Shown in pieces: positions 49,001 through 61,448 of a DNA stretch of 64,000 nt. Under the pieces are notes generated by a model that saw only the letters and a list, made by a program, of their open reading frames with translations, did no database searches and was not told where the DNA came from. The stretch covers positions 141,972 through 205,971 of the forward strand of contig NW_020170451.1 of NCBI RefSeq assembly GCF_000524195.1, in the 5' to 3' direction. The position numbers and the translations under genes are program-made. Numbering within the stretch: position 1 is the stretch's first letter; the number at the start of each line of letters is the position of its first letter. Source of the stretch: Echinococcus granulosus (Eukaryota; Platyhelminthes; Cestoda; Cyclophyllidea; Taeniidae).

Positions 49001-52000
49001 CTGTCATTACAAGACAGTCTGACCTTTTTGCAGCCTCACTCTCTGTGGTGTTTGCGTACAGGTAGTGATCATCTCTTGTAGATCCGCCTCCTTTACCCGG
49101 TCACTGGCGGCCACAGTCAGTGGCCTAACTGACGCACGTGCGTGTGCACGCAACTTACCAAATCCTCTCTCCTGTCCCTTCTTTTCACCCTACTTCCCTT
49201 TCCACTCTATATCACCTCTGCGGGTTTTTTGTCTCGGACCCTTCTGTCAACCGTTTAGGCCACGCTGCGCTCGGCTCTGCTTTTTTTCGCGCTTAAATTT
49301 AGCTGTCCTTATGTTACCTTTTCACATTAAGTTCGCTTGTTTTTGTCGAACTCTTCGTACTTCATGCATTTGTGTTGTTGAGTTGGCTGTCTTCTTATCT
49401 TGAGTAGTTTTTCACCATTAGTTTTTTTGTTTAATTTAATTTTGGAAATTGAAGAGTACTAAGGAACCAAAAGACCAGCTGTCCCATTCTTTCGACAATT
49501 CGCCTACTTCTAAGAGGCTGTCATTTTCAAACCTTTAACTGATGCCACCATGAAGTGATTTCCTCATTATACCTTTCTTTTACCTCCTGTAGATTGGTAA
49601 TCTCATTTTTTGGGAGCTATATCTACGTTCATCAAGTAAACTTTTCAGTAGGCGTTCAACAAGAAAATAGATTGCGTGGTCATCACGTTCCCAGTGATGT
49701 TGTTGCTCCCTCGTTTCTCTGCGTTTACCATTATTTCTGATTTTATGATACTGTTTGAATGAATTAATCATCATTGCCCCAAAATGCTCCACTACTCGTC
49801 ACTCTCGTTGGCACCGCTACAACTCAGAGATATTGCTTTTGTTGACAGTGTTCAGCCGCATAAATCAGTCGGGAAATATCAAGGGGGAAGGCCTAGGTTA
49901 CGAGGTGTTGCTCTACGCCCCATCGGCACTCTGTTGTGTTGCCGCTGTATTCCCAAGCCACCTCTCTACCCTGCACTGATATTTGTATAACGTTTGTGCG
50001 TTTATTGGTGTGGAGCTTTATGAAGTTGTGGTGTTTATGTGCTGGTGTTATTCACGTGCTATGATGGTTTGCACGTCTGAATGAACTTCTAACTCCAACT
50101 CTAGCGAGGTTAGGTCTTTAATTTCCATTTATCCTCTAATTAACTATATCACATTCCTGTCTGCTTTTTGGTGCCTGTATAAACCATTTTTCTCTTTCCT
50201 CAGTTGCTTTTCTTCTAAGAAATGAACTGAGTGGATCTATTCGATGTCTCTTGTCAATGTTTCGAAATTATTTCATATTATGTTAAATTGGTGCTCTGAA
50301 ATGAGGTTTGAGAACCTCTGACTAGTCTAATATGGTGTGTTTTTATGGTGTCAAAGGTCGTTGATCAGAGGGATATGTTAACCTTTTTGATAGGCCTTTG
50401 GAGGGTAACCACCAACGAGGACACGATCTCTCAGTTGGTACAAGTTCAAGGTGGTTTTTAGGCAAGGGACACTTCATCTCAGTGACCATTTTATGTTTGC
50501 GTAGCCTCTTCCTGCTGCTGATTCAGTGGGTTCGGCGATTGACCTCTCCTTTTTGGCTTCATGATGTTGGAAGGTTTCTACTTAGAAATGTGTTTTTTAA
50601 TCCTACAATAAATCCACTCTAAGATGGTTTGCTAAACAGACATAAGTTTAACTATCTCTATTGAAGTCTAAATGCTTATGTTGGAATGGATTGTCATGGG
50701 AATTCATTCGTACCTTCGTCTTTACAGCTGGCACTAAATTTTTTCTGTTTATCAAATACTGGTGTAAAGTGATTCCGTTGCCACTGTTTTTAAATGAATC
50801 GCGTAGATCCAACACATCTGAATGCATTAAAATATCGCAGTGGTCAAAGGTCTTTAAAATGTGTTTCTATGGAATTGAATATTCGATTTTGCTATCCTCC
50901 GATAGCGAATGTTATTACAGGAACCTTATACCATGAATTTCACTCAACTGGATAATAAATAAATCGGTTTAGGTGAATGAGCCTACCGAAAATAAATTTA
51001 TTCAAACAAGAAGCTTCTTCATGCAATTTCATTGAAAGTCGTACCATTCTGCCGGAAATGGCAATGACATCAGTCTACCAACGAACAGTCCTTATGAACC
51101 GTTCGTAATAATCCGAAAGCACATGCGTAAAAGACAACCACGGTTTTGAGGAAACCGATCTCAAAATATTCCCTCTGGTTCCTTAAGAGAAGTGATTTTG
51201 AAGAAACTGGCTTTGAAGGATATGCAGTGAATACTGTTTCTCTGGCCCATTTCTAGGATGCAAACCTATATGCATATGCACACACTTGCAGCAGTGCTTT
51301 TACCGTCTGTATTAGATAAACGCAGTGGACCAGGACGGTAGAACGGCGCTGCACCATGCCTGCAGTTTGCAGCGGGTACACCTGGTGTGCCTGTTGCTAC
51401 GTCGACAGGCCAATCAGGAAATCCGAGACAAGGACGGTCGCCGACCTATCGATGTTGCTATTGACACCGCTCACGCCGACATCGTCACTCTCCTACGGCT
51501 CCAACCCCTCCATAGTGACTCCAAGGTCAGTGGCATGTCTCTCATTTGTCTCTGCTTCCTGTAGCATTCAAGTCACCTCTGTGTTCGTCAAAGTATACAG
51601 ATAGTATTGTAGTGGCACAGCCTGAATATTTGTGCGGCATTTCTGCATAAGAGGAGGACTGATTAACAGGGCGTAATATAATTCAGTTTCTGCCCCTTTT
51701 CAACACCCTAATCATCGTACGTAGAATCGGAGGCCTAAATTAGTGGTGCAGAAGGCAATTTTAAACCCATTTCGATTAATGTAATAAATCAGATGGTTAA
51801 TTGGTGATGGTTTCTGCATTTACTGTCGTTAAATTTCCCTCTTTATTAATTGCCTTCAACTGATCTCAGAAAATAGCCGTAAAAGATTACAAGCACTTTA
51901 AAAATGAATTCAACTGACAAAATTACGATAAGCTCACTGTAGTGCAGAGATAGTCTTTCAAGTCTAATGAGTTAGTAATGCATGTTCCATCCGGTGTTGT

Positions 52001-52790
52001 ATTACCGCTTCAAGTGTTGCGTTAAATTCGTTATCTGTCTTTATAAATTTTTCCTCTGACTCACCTCATACAAACTGCAAATTTCTTATTCGTCATATCC
52101 TTTTTCAAGGCAATCGTTCGGTTAGTGGTCGCATTTAAAGCTGTGACTTCCCCGAACTACAATGATTCACGGTTGGTGTGCAGTCGCATTAGCCTTCAGG
52201 AATGCGCTACAATAATCGTAATTACGCCTGTCTCTAAGCGTAGTTTGGACTAAGCAATGTATCGACTACCTAGAGCTGAATCATCCAGTGCTTCAAGAGC
52301 TGATAATAACCATTTCGATGCCACAAAGCCCTTCAACTGCCTGCTCGCTGTGTAAAACCAAAAATCAGTCAGTGCTGTTTTGACCTAATCTACACTGATT
52401 CCTAGATTTATAAGGAGGTTGTAAGTTTCCAGAGTCAACATAAATGTTTTATGGCAGGGAACTGAAATCAAGACAAATATGACCTCCTGATCACGGTAGC
52501 TGGTACAATAACTTTTAGCACGGACGCCCACATCGTGTGAAAACAAGTTCTGTATGTTAGTGGTCATTTCGTTTGGTGGCGTAAACCAAATTCAAGGTGC
52601 CGTGTAACAATACTGTTTATGTGTGTGCGAACAGATCATGGACTCGGCATTCTCGGCTGGTGGGAAGGACGACACGGCGATCGAAGTGTTCCGCGATTTC
52701 ACTACGCGTGCCTACCACCTGGAGTGGGACAGTGAGGAGGAGGACTACCACGAGTCTTCTACACAGTCAATGCCGCGGGATCGACCGTGA
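40083..52790 (+). CDS. ACAP: ACAP-type Arf GAP (BAR, PH, ArfGAP, ankyrin), 7 exons
   Basis: GTPase-activating protein for Arf6-type GTPases, acting at endosomal and plasma membranes in membrane traffic. Exons: 40083-40265, 40337-41557, 43154-43400, 43435-43659, 44975-45303, 51316-51525, 52635-52790; all phases agree, product about 856 residues. BAR region about 20-240 (residues 20-30, MESLRFSPIFR, match the ACAP N terminus); PH 267-383 (GYLFKR..TWIRRWF); ArfGAP about 428-555 with Cys4 finger and the Arg of HRSLGVH; Ser/Pro-rich linker; ankyrin repeats about 640-800; tail with EVFRDF like vertebrate ACAPs. The zinc finger has 17 residues between its Cys pairs instead of the usual 16. Exon 4 needs a 34-nt intron before it to restore frame. 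Exon 1 start is tentative: an in-frame ATG also lies at 40104, and upstream exons are possible. Confidence 0.88.
42246..42272. repeat. Perfect 10-bp hairpin in an intron
   Basis: ACGCTTTTGT and its exact reverse complement ACAAAAGCGT are separated by 7 nt (ACCTTGC). No other sign of an RNA gene. Confidence 0.5.
43401..43434 (+). other. ACAP: 34-nt intron in the Arf GAP gene
   Basis: GTACCA donor, CTTGACCTCTACCGCAG acceptor. Removing it takes the reading frame from the ArfGAP domain (phase 1 at 43400) into the frame that continues through 43659 and joins the next exon in phase. Without it the linker would end out of frame. Confidence 0.8.
45304..51315 (+). other. 6-kb intron of the Arf GAP gene
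   Basis: Lies between the exons carrying the first and second ankyrin blocks. I found no nested gene, no TRIM copy and no RNA gene. A short GC-rich inverted repeat occurs at 48958-48978. Numerous ORFs below 115 codons have no domains. Confidence 0.5.
48958..48978. repeat. Short inverted repeat
   Basis: GATGGGGG and CCCCCATC arms are separated by a few bases, forming an 8-9 bp stem. It lies in the large intron with no neighbouring feature. Confidence 0.4.
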
Positions 52791-53157
52791 GGTGCCGCAC
52801 CGCCACTATGACTACCTCCGCTTGTCTTTCAGGTTTGCGCCCACCAACCACCTTCCCAGCTCCCTTCTCCACCCATCCATCTATCCAATCATTGAAGATG
52901 CTCCCACTTACTCTCCATTTCTCCTCCAGCGGAATGTCAAGTTTTGGTTTTTTTGTCTTATTTCAATCTTTCTCTTCTGCATATGGAGGCACGAAAACGA
53001 TACCTTGATTATTACGACTGCACGGCTTACTGATTCGTGGATGTTTATATCTCCGTTTATTTATGATCTATGAAAGATTGGATTTCCCGAAAAGAAAGAA
53101 TATACGGAATGGGGTCCTGTCTGTGCATGTGTTGTCCAGTGTCGCGGGGTTATCGTG

Positions 53158-53163
53158 AATAAA
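53158..53163 (+). terminator. Poly(A) signal candidate for the Arf GAP gene
   Basis: AATAAA, 367 nt after the stop codon. A second AATAAA is at 53394-53399. Confidence 0.45.
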
Positions 53164-53797
53164 ATCACGGTGGCAACAATCGAGTAGACGTTCCGTGGTA
53201 AGAGTGGTGACTTGAGATCGGAAGACACCTAAAATAGCCTGTATGGGGGTAAAACGAGTCTGGATTAGAGATTCGTAGTGTCCCACTGGACTAATAGGGT
53301 AATTTCAACTACAGTGCAACTTCATATGCCAAATCCCTTCGCTCAATGCATAAGTTAATATGTATTGCTGGACCGTACGGTAATGGGTATGCCAATAAAG
53401 TTTTTTATGCATTACTGCCGAATTGGATAGTTTTATTGTTTCAGTTCGTCAACTGAGAACAGTGGCAATGTAGTGCCAAGAGTCTTCAGGATGACCTGAA
53501 CAAGGTGAATAGCAAAACAAAAATAAGAATTGTCCTATCTGTTGGGAAGTTAAGCTAAGAAAAGGTGGACTAAGTTGGCGCAATTGCTTATTTAAAATTG
53601 TTAGGTGCAAAAATCCATATTTCCTGGTTCACATCTCACTGATAGTAATCCAAAATATATAAATCTAAAAATTTTGATCAAATATTATTGCGTCTCCCTC
53701 TGAACTCCTGTAAAGTGTTCTTGTGCTTTTAGGTCATTTCGCCTAAAGAGAAACTCGCATTTCGACTTAGGCCAAGGTCCACACATTCTTAATCCGA

Positions 53798-56700
53798 ATG
53801 CGCATTAGATTAATTGGTGTGTGTATTTCAGTCATAATATTTTGTCAGTTTCTGTTATTCCTCTATTTATACCAGAATGACAAGGCTAGCTTGGAATCAC
53901 TTATGTCAATTGTTCACCAAAGAGGGCTAGAAATCACCGAACTAGTAATGTCTCCTCTCAATTGATTCTTATGTTTGTTGTAGCGCCTTGCACGTAGAAA
54001 ATATGCAATTAACCCGGAAGATTTTAATGATGCAATTCCTATTTTGATGTTGGCGTGTAATAGAATTTCTATGAATCGATCTCTAAGTCATTTGGTCGAA
54101 TATCGCCGTGGGCACTCCGATGGCTTGCGGAGATTCCCAATTTACGTATCACAAGACTGCAATGATGAAAATGTCTTGACTTTACTGCGGTCATATGGCG
54201 ATCAAATCAATATATTGAATCAGCCTGATCATTCAGAGTCCAGCTTTCAAAATATCAACCAAAATTTAAAAGGCATGTTCCATATTTTAATGCTTTTTAT
54301 GATGTGCATAATTCTGATAATAATCCTTTTGTCGNNNNNNNNNNNNNNNNNNNNNNNNNNNNNNNNNNNNNNNNNNNNNNNNNNNNNNNNNNNNNNNNNN
54401 NNNNNNNNNNNNNNNNNNNNNNNNNNNNNNNNNNATTTATTCTAGAGGAACTTTTATTAGTGTAATGTCGTACATATCTTCCAGGGAACCTATTGATTCA
54501 CCTTGGCTTATTTACCCTTGCAAAGTTCAGCAAAGGTCTTTTGTTATTACTAAATGATATATCCTGAAATCAAAATATTTGGGATTTCATCTCTTTGATC
54601 TTTCTTTCTACCGTTTCGTATGGTACCTATTCACTAAAAAGGCATTTGATTTTTCGACGTATATCGCCACGCATTCGTTTGAATCTCCTAGTAGTGTTAT
54701 TTGAATCGACGTTTGGTTTTCTATTCTATGCTCCCCCTAAGCACAGTACGGTTCTGAGCTAATCAACTTTTGGCAAAACATTTTTATCTTCCCTCTTTAC
54801 AAGTTTATTATGAATTATCTCAGTCTGGTTTTATTTCACTCTTTTGTTGATATTCCAGGAGATGTGTATTTTGGCCTCACTTTTCATATATTGTGCAGAC
54901 GTATTTTTGATCTTTCATGATGTTTGTGTAGCCATCGCTCTAATAATGTGAATTAGACCTTCATGATGCGCTTTGGTTATCGTCTGACATTATTGCGTTT
55001 GCTACGGCTGCATCATGTAGTACCATATAGCATCTCAGTAGCGCTTACACCCTCGTGTATTCTGCTATTTCAGGTTACTATAGAATATCACGCAATTACA
55101 AATGGTCCCTGGGTCAGATGTTTGATGAGCGCAAATACAACTTAACAATCATCGTTGAGGACGATCTAGATGTAGCGCCCGATTTTTTCGACTACTTCAA
55201 CTCACTTGCACCTCTCCTGATAGAAGATAAATCCCTCTTCTGTATTTCAGCTTGGAATGATAATGGTATACCAACGCTTATCGACAAGTCACGGAATGAC
55301 CTCCTTTATAGGTATGCAAATGTGCTGTCCTTCCACTTTAGAGTTGAATTAGTACCAATTTCATAAAATTATGCTCTCGCTATTGTTTCCCCCTGAATTT
55401 CTAACACCGATTAAGTTCAAATCTCTGATTCCGATATGCATTTTTAATGTATGCTCTTACTTCTCAAAGGCCACTTAAGGGGTAATTACCATTTTTAGAT
55501 GACAACCCTCTGTTCTGGTTGCAAAATTTATGTTTGTTTGTACTTGTTAAATTTATTTGTAATTGCTGTCTGCAACACACATTATCGCTTGTTCTATTTC
55601 CTTATTTCGCTACAGCTTTTGTTAGATGTTGAAATTAGTGTTCCAGCCCTTTTATCAGTCTTTTTTACGAATGTTATGATATCCTACGTTTTTCTGTCTA
55701 ACAATCATTTGGCACTTACGTCGATGATATGCCTTTTTAGTAAGCAAATTTAAAGTATTGTTTTGAGTCCCACTTTGTATCTCAATCTCATGGCTCAGGT
55801 TTCGTGCTTTATTCATGTTCACCGCCCTTTGTTTTGGTCATTGTTATCAAAGTTCGACTATAAATGTGCTTGTCGGTTGGAAAATCCTTTTGTGACTTCA
55901 ACTTTCCTTTTTGGTATCGTTTAAGGTTCGCTTTTCGGCTAAAACCTACAGCTGATGCCCATTCAGATTTTTATGCTATTTTTCATGTTCATGTAATAGA
56001 TTCCCGAATGCAGGGCAGTTTAATACGACAAAGTGGATTTGCTTGACGAGCATTTCTTCGATATTCTTTATTTCGTTATTTAACATAAGAACGTGAATCT
56101 GTCGTCAAAAAAATTGCACTTTCATTTGCATAAGTGGGAAGTAACACTTAAATGTATTACTATCCGGCCAATAGTGTCCTAGTCAAAATCGAGATAAGTC
56201 AAAGAATGGGGAAACCGTGAAGTCTTTTTTGTAATGCTACCATAGGAAATTAATTGTTTTGTACATTTTCATCTTTGTTTATGCAAGCATCAGTCTTTTT
56301 GGTGCTTCCCGTACTAATTTCAACGTCCACTAGCCGTTAACTAACTTTATCTTCTTAGGGTTGGGTGACAATGGCCAGCATCTTGGAAGTCAACGATCTG
56401 TACCTTTTTGCTTTTATTCGCTCTTATCAGTCGTGGACTAGTGGCGCAGAAAAGTGCGAAGCGCAAAAATTTAGGCGTTGTTTTGTATTTAACTATTACA
56501 TAGCTATTTCTCATGCAATTCCTCGTCAGGTGACCTTCAATTTTGCCTTCATGATCATTAAATACGGAATCGTAGACTGTTGAAGTAATCCACCCTGGAA
56601 GCGTTTCATTTGATTGCATGCCAGAACGTCCTGTGCCGAGTTGCATGCAAATGATTGCATCATGGTTTATTTGACAAAAAATCACTTACTGGGTAAGTGT

Positions 56701-57388
56701 TGAATCCCAAGCTTATTCCTCGTAGAATTTACTTACATATTCACTCCACTATGATGGTCAATTTCGGTTAGCATGACAGTTGTGTTATCTTTCGGCTAAC
56801 AGGAGTGACTTCTTTCCTGGTCTGGGTTGGATGCTCACACGACAGCTGTGGGACGAAGAGTTGCGGGAAAAGTGGCCGGCGGCCTACTGGGATGAGTTCA
56901 TGCGCACGAGGGCAGTGCGCCGCGGCAGGGCATGCATTCGACCTGAGGTCTCGCGCTCCCACACTTTCGGTCAAAAGGGCGTCTCCAACGGCCAATTTTT
57001 TGACTCCTACCTACGTTTCAATCACCTCAATGACAAATCCTTTGTTTTTAATTCCTCCCTCCTACGTATAACCCTCAAACCTGATATTTACGATCCTCAA
57101 TTCCTTACTGAGGTCTATAACAAATCAGTGTTGTTGGATAATCTCTCTCAACTTCCACATTTGGCCCAAACTCCGCCTCAGGACACTACGTGTCGGTTTG
57201 AGTACAAAACACAAGCGGATTTTGTTGCTGCGGCTCGATTGCTGGGAGCAATGGAGGATTTCAAGGAAGGTGTTGCACGGACTGCATATATGGGCATAGT
57301 CTCAATATTCTTCCGTGGCAGACGTATCTACTTGGCGCCGGGAGGCTCTCGGGGCTGGAACAATAACGAATACCCCGATTGGAAATGA
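53798..57388 (+). CDS. MGAT1: Alpha-1,3-mannosyl-glycoprotein 2-beta-GlcNAc-transferase (GnT-I)
   Basis: Golgi type II membrane enzyme of family GT13 that adds the first GlcNAc to Man5 N-glycans, opening the hybrid and complex branch. Exons 53798-53944, 53984-54272, 55074-55311 and 56803-57388 agree in phase and give about 419 residues (human enzyme 445). A five-residue cytoplasmic tail (MRIRL) is followed by a TM anchor (IGVCISVIIFCQFLLFLYLY), a short stem and the catalytic domain from IPILMLACNR. Conserved blocks include FPIYVSQDC, the metal- and UDP-binding VEDDLDVAPDFF, ISAWNDNG, FFPGLGWML, RGRACIRPEVSR, TFGQKGVSNGQFF and FRGRRIYLAP. Intron 1 is only 39 nt. Intron 2 has a GC donor and contains an assembly gap. 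No canonical poly(A) signal seen close by. Confidence 0.95.
54273..55073 (+). other. MGAT1: MGAT1 intron 2, GC-AG type, contains gap
   Basis: Exon 2 ends AAAAG and the intron starts GCATGT; the acceptor is CTGCTATTTCAG. Phase 1 on both sides gives K-G-Y-Y-R, matching the conserved GYY(K/R)I block of GnT-I. The only nearby GT (GTTCCA, 6 nt on) is in the wrong phase and would lead to a stop. Confidence 0.75.
54335..54434. other. Assembly gap, 100 N
   Basis: Exactly 100 N inside MGAT1 intron 2. True size unknown; no coding sequence is interrupted. Confidence 0.99.
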
Positions 57389-57782
57389 TGAGCGCAGCTA
57401 ATGCTGTCGTTACGTCTTTCGTTTTTTTTTCCTTCCTCCCACTTCTAAGTTCCTCAGTTCTTCAAGAAAATATTTGTAAATGTCTAGGTTTGCGCGTGTG
57501 CGCAGACAAGCGTTTCAGGAGTTCAATTGTCTCATTCATAGTTATAGTTTCTGCATTTCAACCTGAATGCTCTTTTTGGTAGCACAAGTAACCAAAAATA
57601 GTATAGGATATATGGATATCTTACCATTTTCCAAGTCTGGGGGTTATTCATCTAGCCGTTGAAATTTTAGGTCGCTAACGTTTACATTGCCTTCAGCAAT
57701 TAAGTTTTAATGGTCTTTTCGTTTCGAACCGTCCCTTAGAGTATTTTTGGCATCCATATCGTGTATCAGAACAATAAGCGCA

Positions 57783-58756
57783 TGTGGCGCTCTGAGAACT
57801 GCCCTTAAGACGGATAAAGCCGTAATAATTGGGCAGAGTATGTGTCGTCGACGTATAGTACGGCTTGGGGCTATTGGTATGACCCGGAGGCCAGGCCACC
57901 CGGTGAAGATTCAATGGTGGAGCTCCTGAACGGTCCATTGCCAAAACGAATGTTTCTGACGTCATTCTTGGCGCTCCCCAAGGTCAACCTTCCACGTCAG
58001 TCGTCACGTGGTTGGTGCAGTAAGCAACGCATCCACCAACCATCCCCACTAGTTGTTGAATTTGCATGCAGCTGAGATGTCTGATTGCCACTTCGCTGAT
58101 CCCCCTTGGCAATTACACTGGATCTGGAGTTTCGCCCTGTTTGAAAACTGTGCTTGGAAGGAGGGCATGTCCAAATCATCTCGTGCGTCCATCGCTAGTC
58201 GTAAGAATACTGGCGGAGTCCTTTAATACAGGCCAGTTTTTAGAATAGTTTCTTGGGGATAAAATTTCGTGCCTGTTTCTCCTTGTCCCTCCTTTTTTAC
58301 TTTATTGCCGCCCAGTCACCTATCCAGGTTCTACTCAGCTAGTAGAGTGGTGGAGGAGGTATCGCATGTACACTTAATTGATAACTTTAGGCGGACCATT
58401 GCTAGTGTTCCTTCAGTTGTGACTTGCATTCCTGCAGAAGCACTGGGCTGGGACGGTTGCCGAAGGCACACGTCGTTTTCTACCCTTCTGTCAGGGATTG
58501 TCACTAATTCTTCTATTCACAGTATACGCACTTCTTCCGTTACGCTATTTATCACCTAGCGCTGGAAATCAGGCCAGATGTCCTTTTGGATCCGAGTTCT
58601 CTTTCCGCCCCAAGACTACCTTGAAGACAGAAGAAAACAATACCCAGTAGAATAGGTACTGTCGACCTACAAAAAAATTTGGTGAATGTACAGTAAGGGA
58701 CCCCCTAAGGGGCTCGTTGCTAAGACCGGAAGTTAAACAACTCATTAATATACTAC
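57783..58756 (-). mobile_element. TRIM, nearly full length, 395 nt downstream of MGAT1
   Basis: Left LTR begins TGTGGCGCTCTGAGAAC at 57783 but lacks its distal part, passing into internal sequence near 57950. The internal region is shared with other copies (CCCAAGGTCAACCTTCCACG, GGCAATTACACTGGATCTGG). The right LTR runs from about 58606 to 58756 with a shortened middle. Sense strand is minus, pointing toward MGAT1. Confidence 0.78.
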
Positions 58757-61448
58757 ACGTGCTATCAATTTAATTACACAGAGAGCGTTTAAAAAAAAGG
58801 TATTCTTGACGAACTGACTACCTTGACAATGCGGACACCAAAGCTGGTGCTTAAGAGATCGACATGCAAATTGTAAAAAATATTTTAAGCGTTTGTAAAA
58901 CTATGTTGTGTACGACAAAGCCCCACTGGAGCAAGCGGTATATCACAACTGGCGCAGATGAATGCCGTCGCTGTTTTTGGACGGGTTTAGTTAGGTAGAC
59001 CAGACAACTCCATAAAGTGAATCACAACGTGAGGCGGCCGTTATACGCGCACGCATCTTGCCTTAAAGCAGCCTGTATCATCGACAATTTTGTCCTCATG
59101 ATTTATTCATCTTCCAACAACTATCCGAGCGGGTAATCTCTGCAATTCCTACTTCATGTCAACTGATTTGTTCCTGTGAATTAAACCAGGTAATCATAAA
59201 AGCGTCTGGTGACAGTCATCTTAGACAGTGACCAGGAGCTGTGCAGCTACAAACAATTTGGCAAAAGATGAATTTCTCCTGTTTCCCTGCTATTCTGGCG
59301 TTAGGGAGGCGTTTCAGTTTATGTCGTTTTAATCAGTCGGGGGCGAGTAGTATACTAAACGGTGTAGTTACGCATTTGGCGACAAGTTTTTCAGCGTTGA
59401 TTGAGGCAGTCACAGCTTCTCCGTTTAAGTGTGTGTGATGCATAGAGGTGTCTGGTCCGTGCCGTGTTGGGCTGGTGAGTGTTTACGCTCAGCTAATATT
59501 TTGTCAATCCAATGAAATTGGACTTATTATTTACAATAAGCGATTCGACTTCATTTCAGTCTTAAATGGTGCGACTTTGGTAAGTATTGTTGCTGTATGT
59601 ATTGTATCGTATTGTTGTATGCAAATTACTTATTCTCTACCCCACAAGGTGTCAGTACCGCAGCTGACAGGGATTGGCCAGTCCTGTTTTTTATGAAATT
59701 TCATCGAGTTACCCGGCGATACTTTGTCTTTGTCAAATTGTAAGGATGCCGACAAGACAATGGCGCTAATACCACTTAATTTCCTTAATTGTCCAACTTG
59801 AACTTACCCGTACGATAATAAGTACGACTATCCCAAACGATGGAGAAGCGTTCTTCAAAATCAGATCCCAATAACTATGTTAATTCATGTATAAGGCTTA
59901 ATGTTTAGAGGTATCATATAAATCTACTTAAATGAGATGAAGCTGCGATTACATGCCAGTTCCATAAATGAATTCAGATCCAACTGCTCAGTTAACCTGA
60001 AAATAGACAGTAGTAGATTGGGACCCAACGTCCTGAGAAGGGAAAGGGAGATTTCAATCAGTGCGCTAGTCTCTCCACAATTTACCACCTTCCAAGTGCT
60101 GCAACCTCTGTGTTAAAAAATACAGAAGGTCCTATTTGACAACTTCTAGAAGAAAGTGAATCAAGAAACGATGGCTGAACCTGAGTAGCTCCTAGATGAA
60201 AATATTTCGCCAAAGTTAAACTTGTCGCATGATACTGTGGTTACTGATAACAGAGATGCCGCGTGGATGTTCGCTGCCCCGGCAAAGGGCATGTTTAGTC
60301 TACTACACCTAACCAGACCACAAGCAGATCAACCCGACACACTCCGTGATTTTGCCAACGCCACCTCTGCCTCAGAAGGGTTAGAATATCGATCACCGTG
60401 CGGCCGGTAAAATCTCACACAAACCTCATCCTAGCAGTATATCATGCCTTCCACAAATCAGTTGCGTCAACCAAGGTGTTTGCGAATGGAGGCGAATAGG
60501 AGAAAAGTATGAAAGCCTTAGATTAGTTTCAACTTCCCACGACTTGGTTTAACAACTCTCGTGGTCACTACAGGTGGCTTCTCAAAATTGTGTTCTGGTA
60601 ACATTTCGCGTCATTCAGTTCATCCGCATAAGGTAGCATTGACCCAAAATAAACAACACTAGTTTATTGTATAGACAATTGTCCCTACTCAAAGTTGATT
60701 CGCTCATTTGTAGTGTAGCAATAACAGCAATTTATTCAAAATATGCATTATTATGTCGATTTCCATGCGTCACTTTAGTAGTGTCTAAGTCGTTCACATA
60801 AACCTAACTGATTTTACTCTTGTAGTTTATACTTCTCCAGCCATATTTATCCACTGGACATGCGTTTTTAAGTGCATATTATTTAGAGCTAATACAAATT
60901 TCCTAAACCTTTGAAAATTGTTTTAATTTTTACCGGCTCTGGGGTCTGGTTTGTAGCCAGGTTTCCTTTGGTTAATGGTGTTTGTGTTTTTTGGGTAATT
61001 TCTTGTTTAAATTGCCAACCATGATTTTTTCAGTGGTTAATAAAGTATTCTACTCACAATGTTGATTTGTTGTGTTACTCTGGTAGTTTAGCACGTGGGT
61101 TCGTCCTGCGTCATAGTAACGAAGAGTTGGAACTTTCACTTAGGAACATCCATAGGCCATTCCGGCATCAAGCCCCTAATTTACGAAGATACCAGCATTA
61201 CTATGACCATATTTAGTGATTAAAGTTCCGGTCTATGTTAAAGAATGCGTGGAAATTTTTACACTTACTTTTAGATGTAGTACTTTTACTGTGGAAGTAA
61301 TGTCGAAATATTTTCAGTGCCTCATTTTGCTATTTGTTTTCATACCTATTTTTGCATCAGTCTCCCATTTTATGCTGTATTTTTAGGTATTAGGTATTTT
61401 ACAGAATACGGGATGTCGCATTCCTGTTTGAACAAAAAGAAGCTCTAT
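58757..61448. other. Intergenic, nothing recognised
   Basis: ORFs at 59241-59438, 59448-59696 and 60222-60410 have no recognisable domain and no splice support. The last few hundred bases presumably carry the METTL5 promoter and 5' UTR. Confidence 0.45.

Noticed and set aside
52597..53073. 158-codon ORF overlapping the last Arf GAP exon and 3' UTR
   Set aside because: The frame with ankyrin-tail homology (EVFRDF) ends at 52790. This ORF is out of frame and has no recognisable domain.
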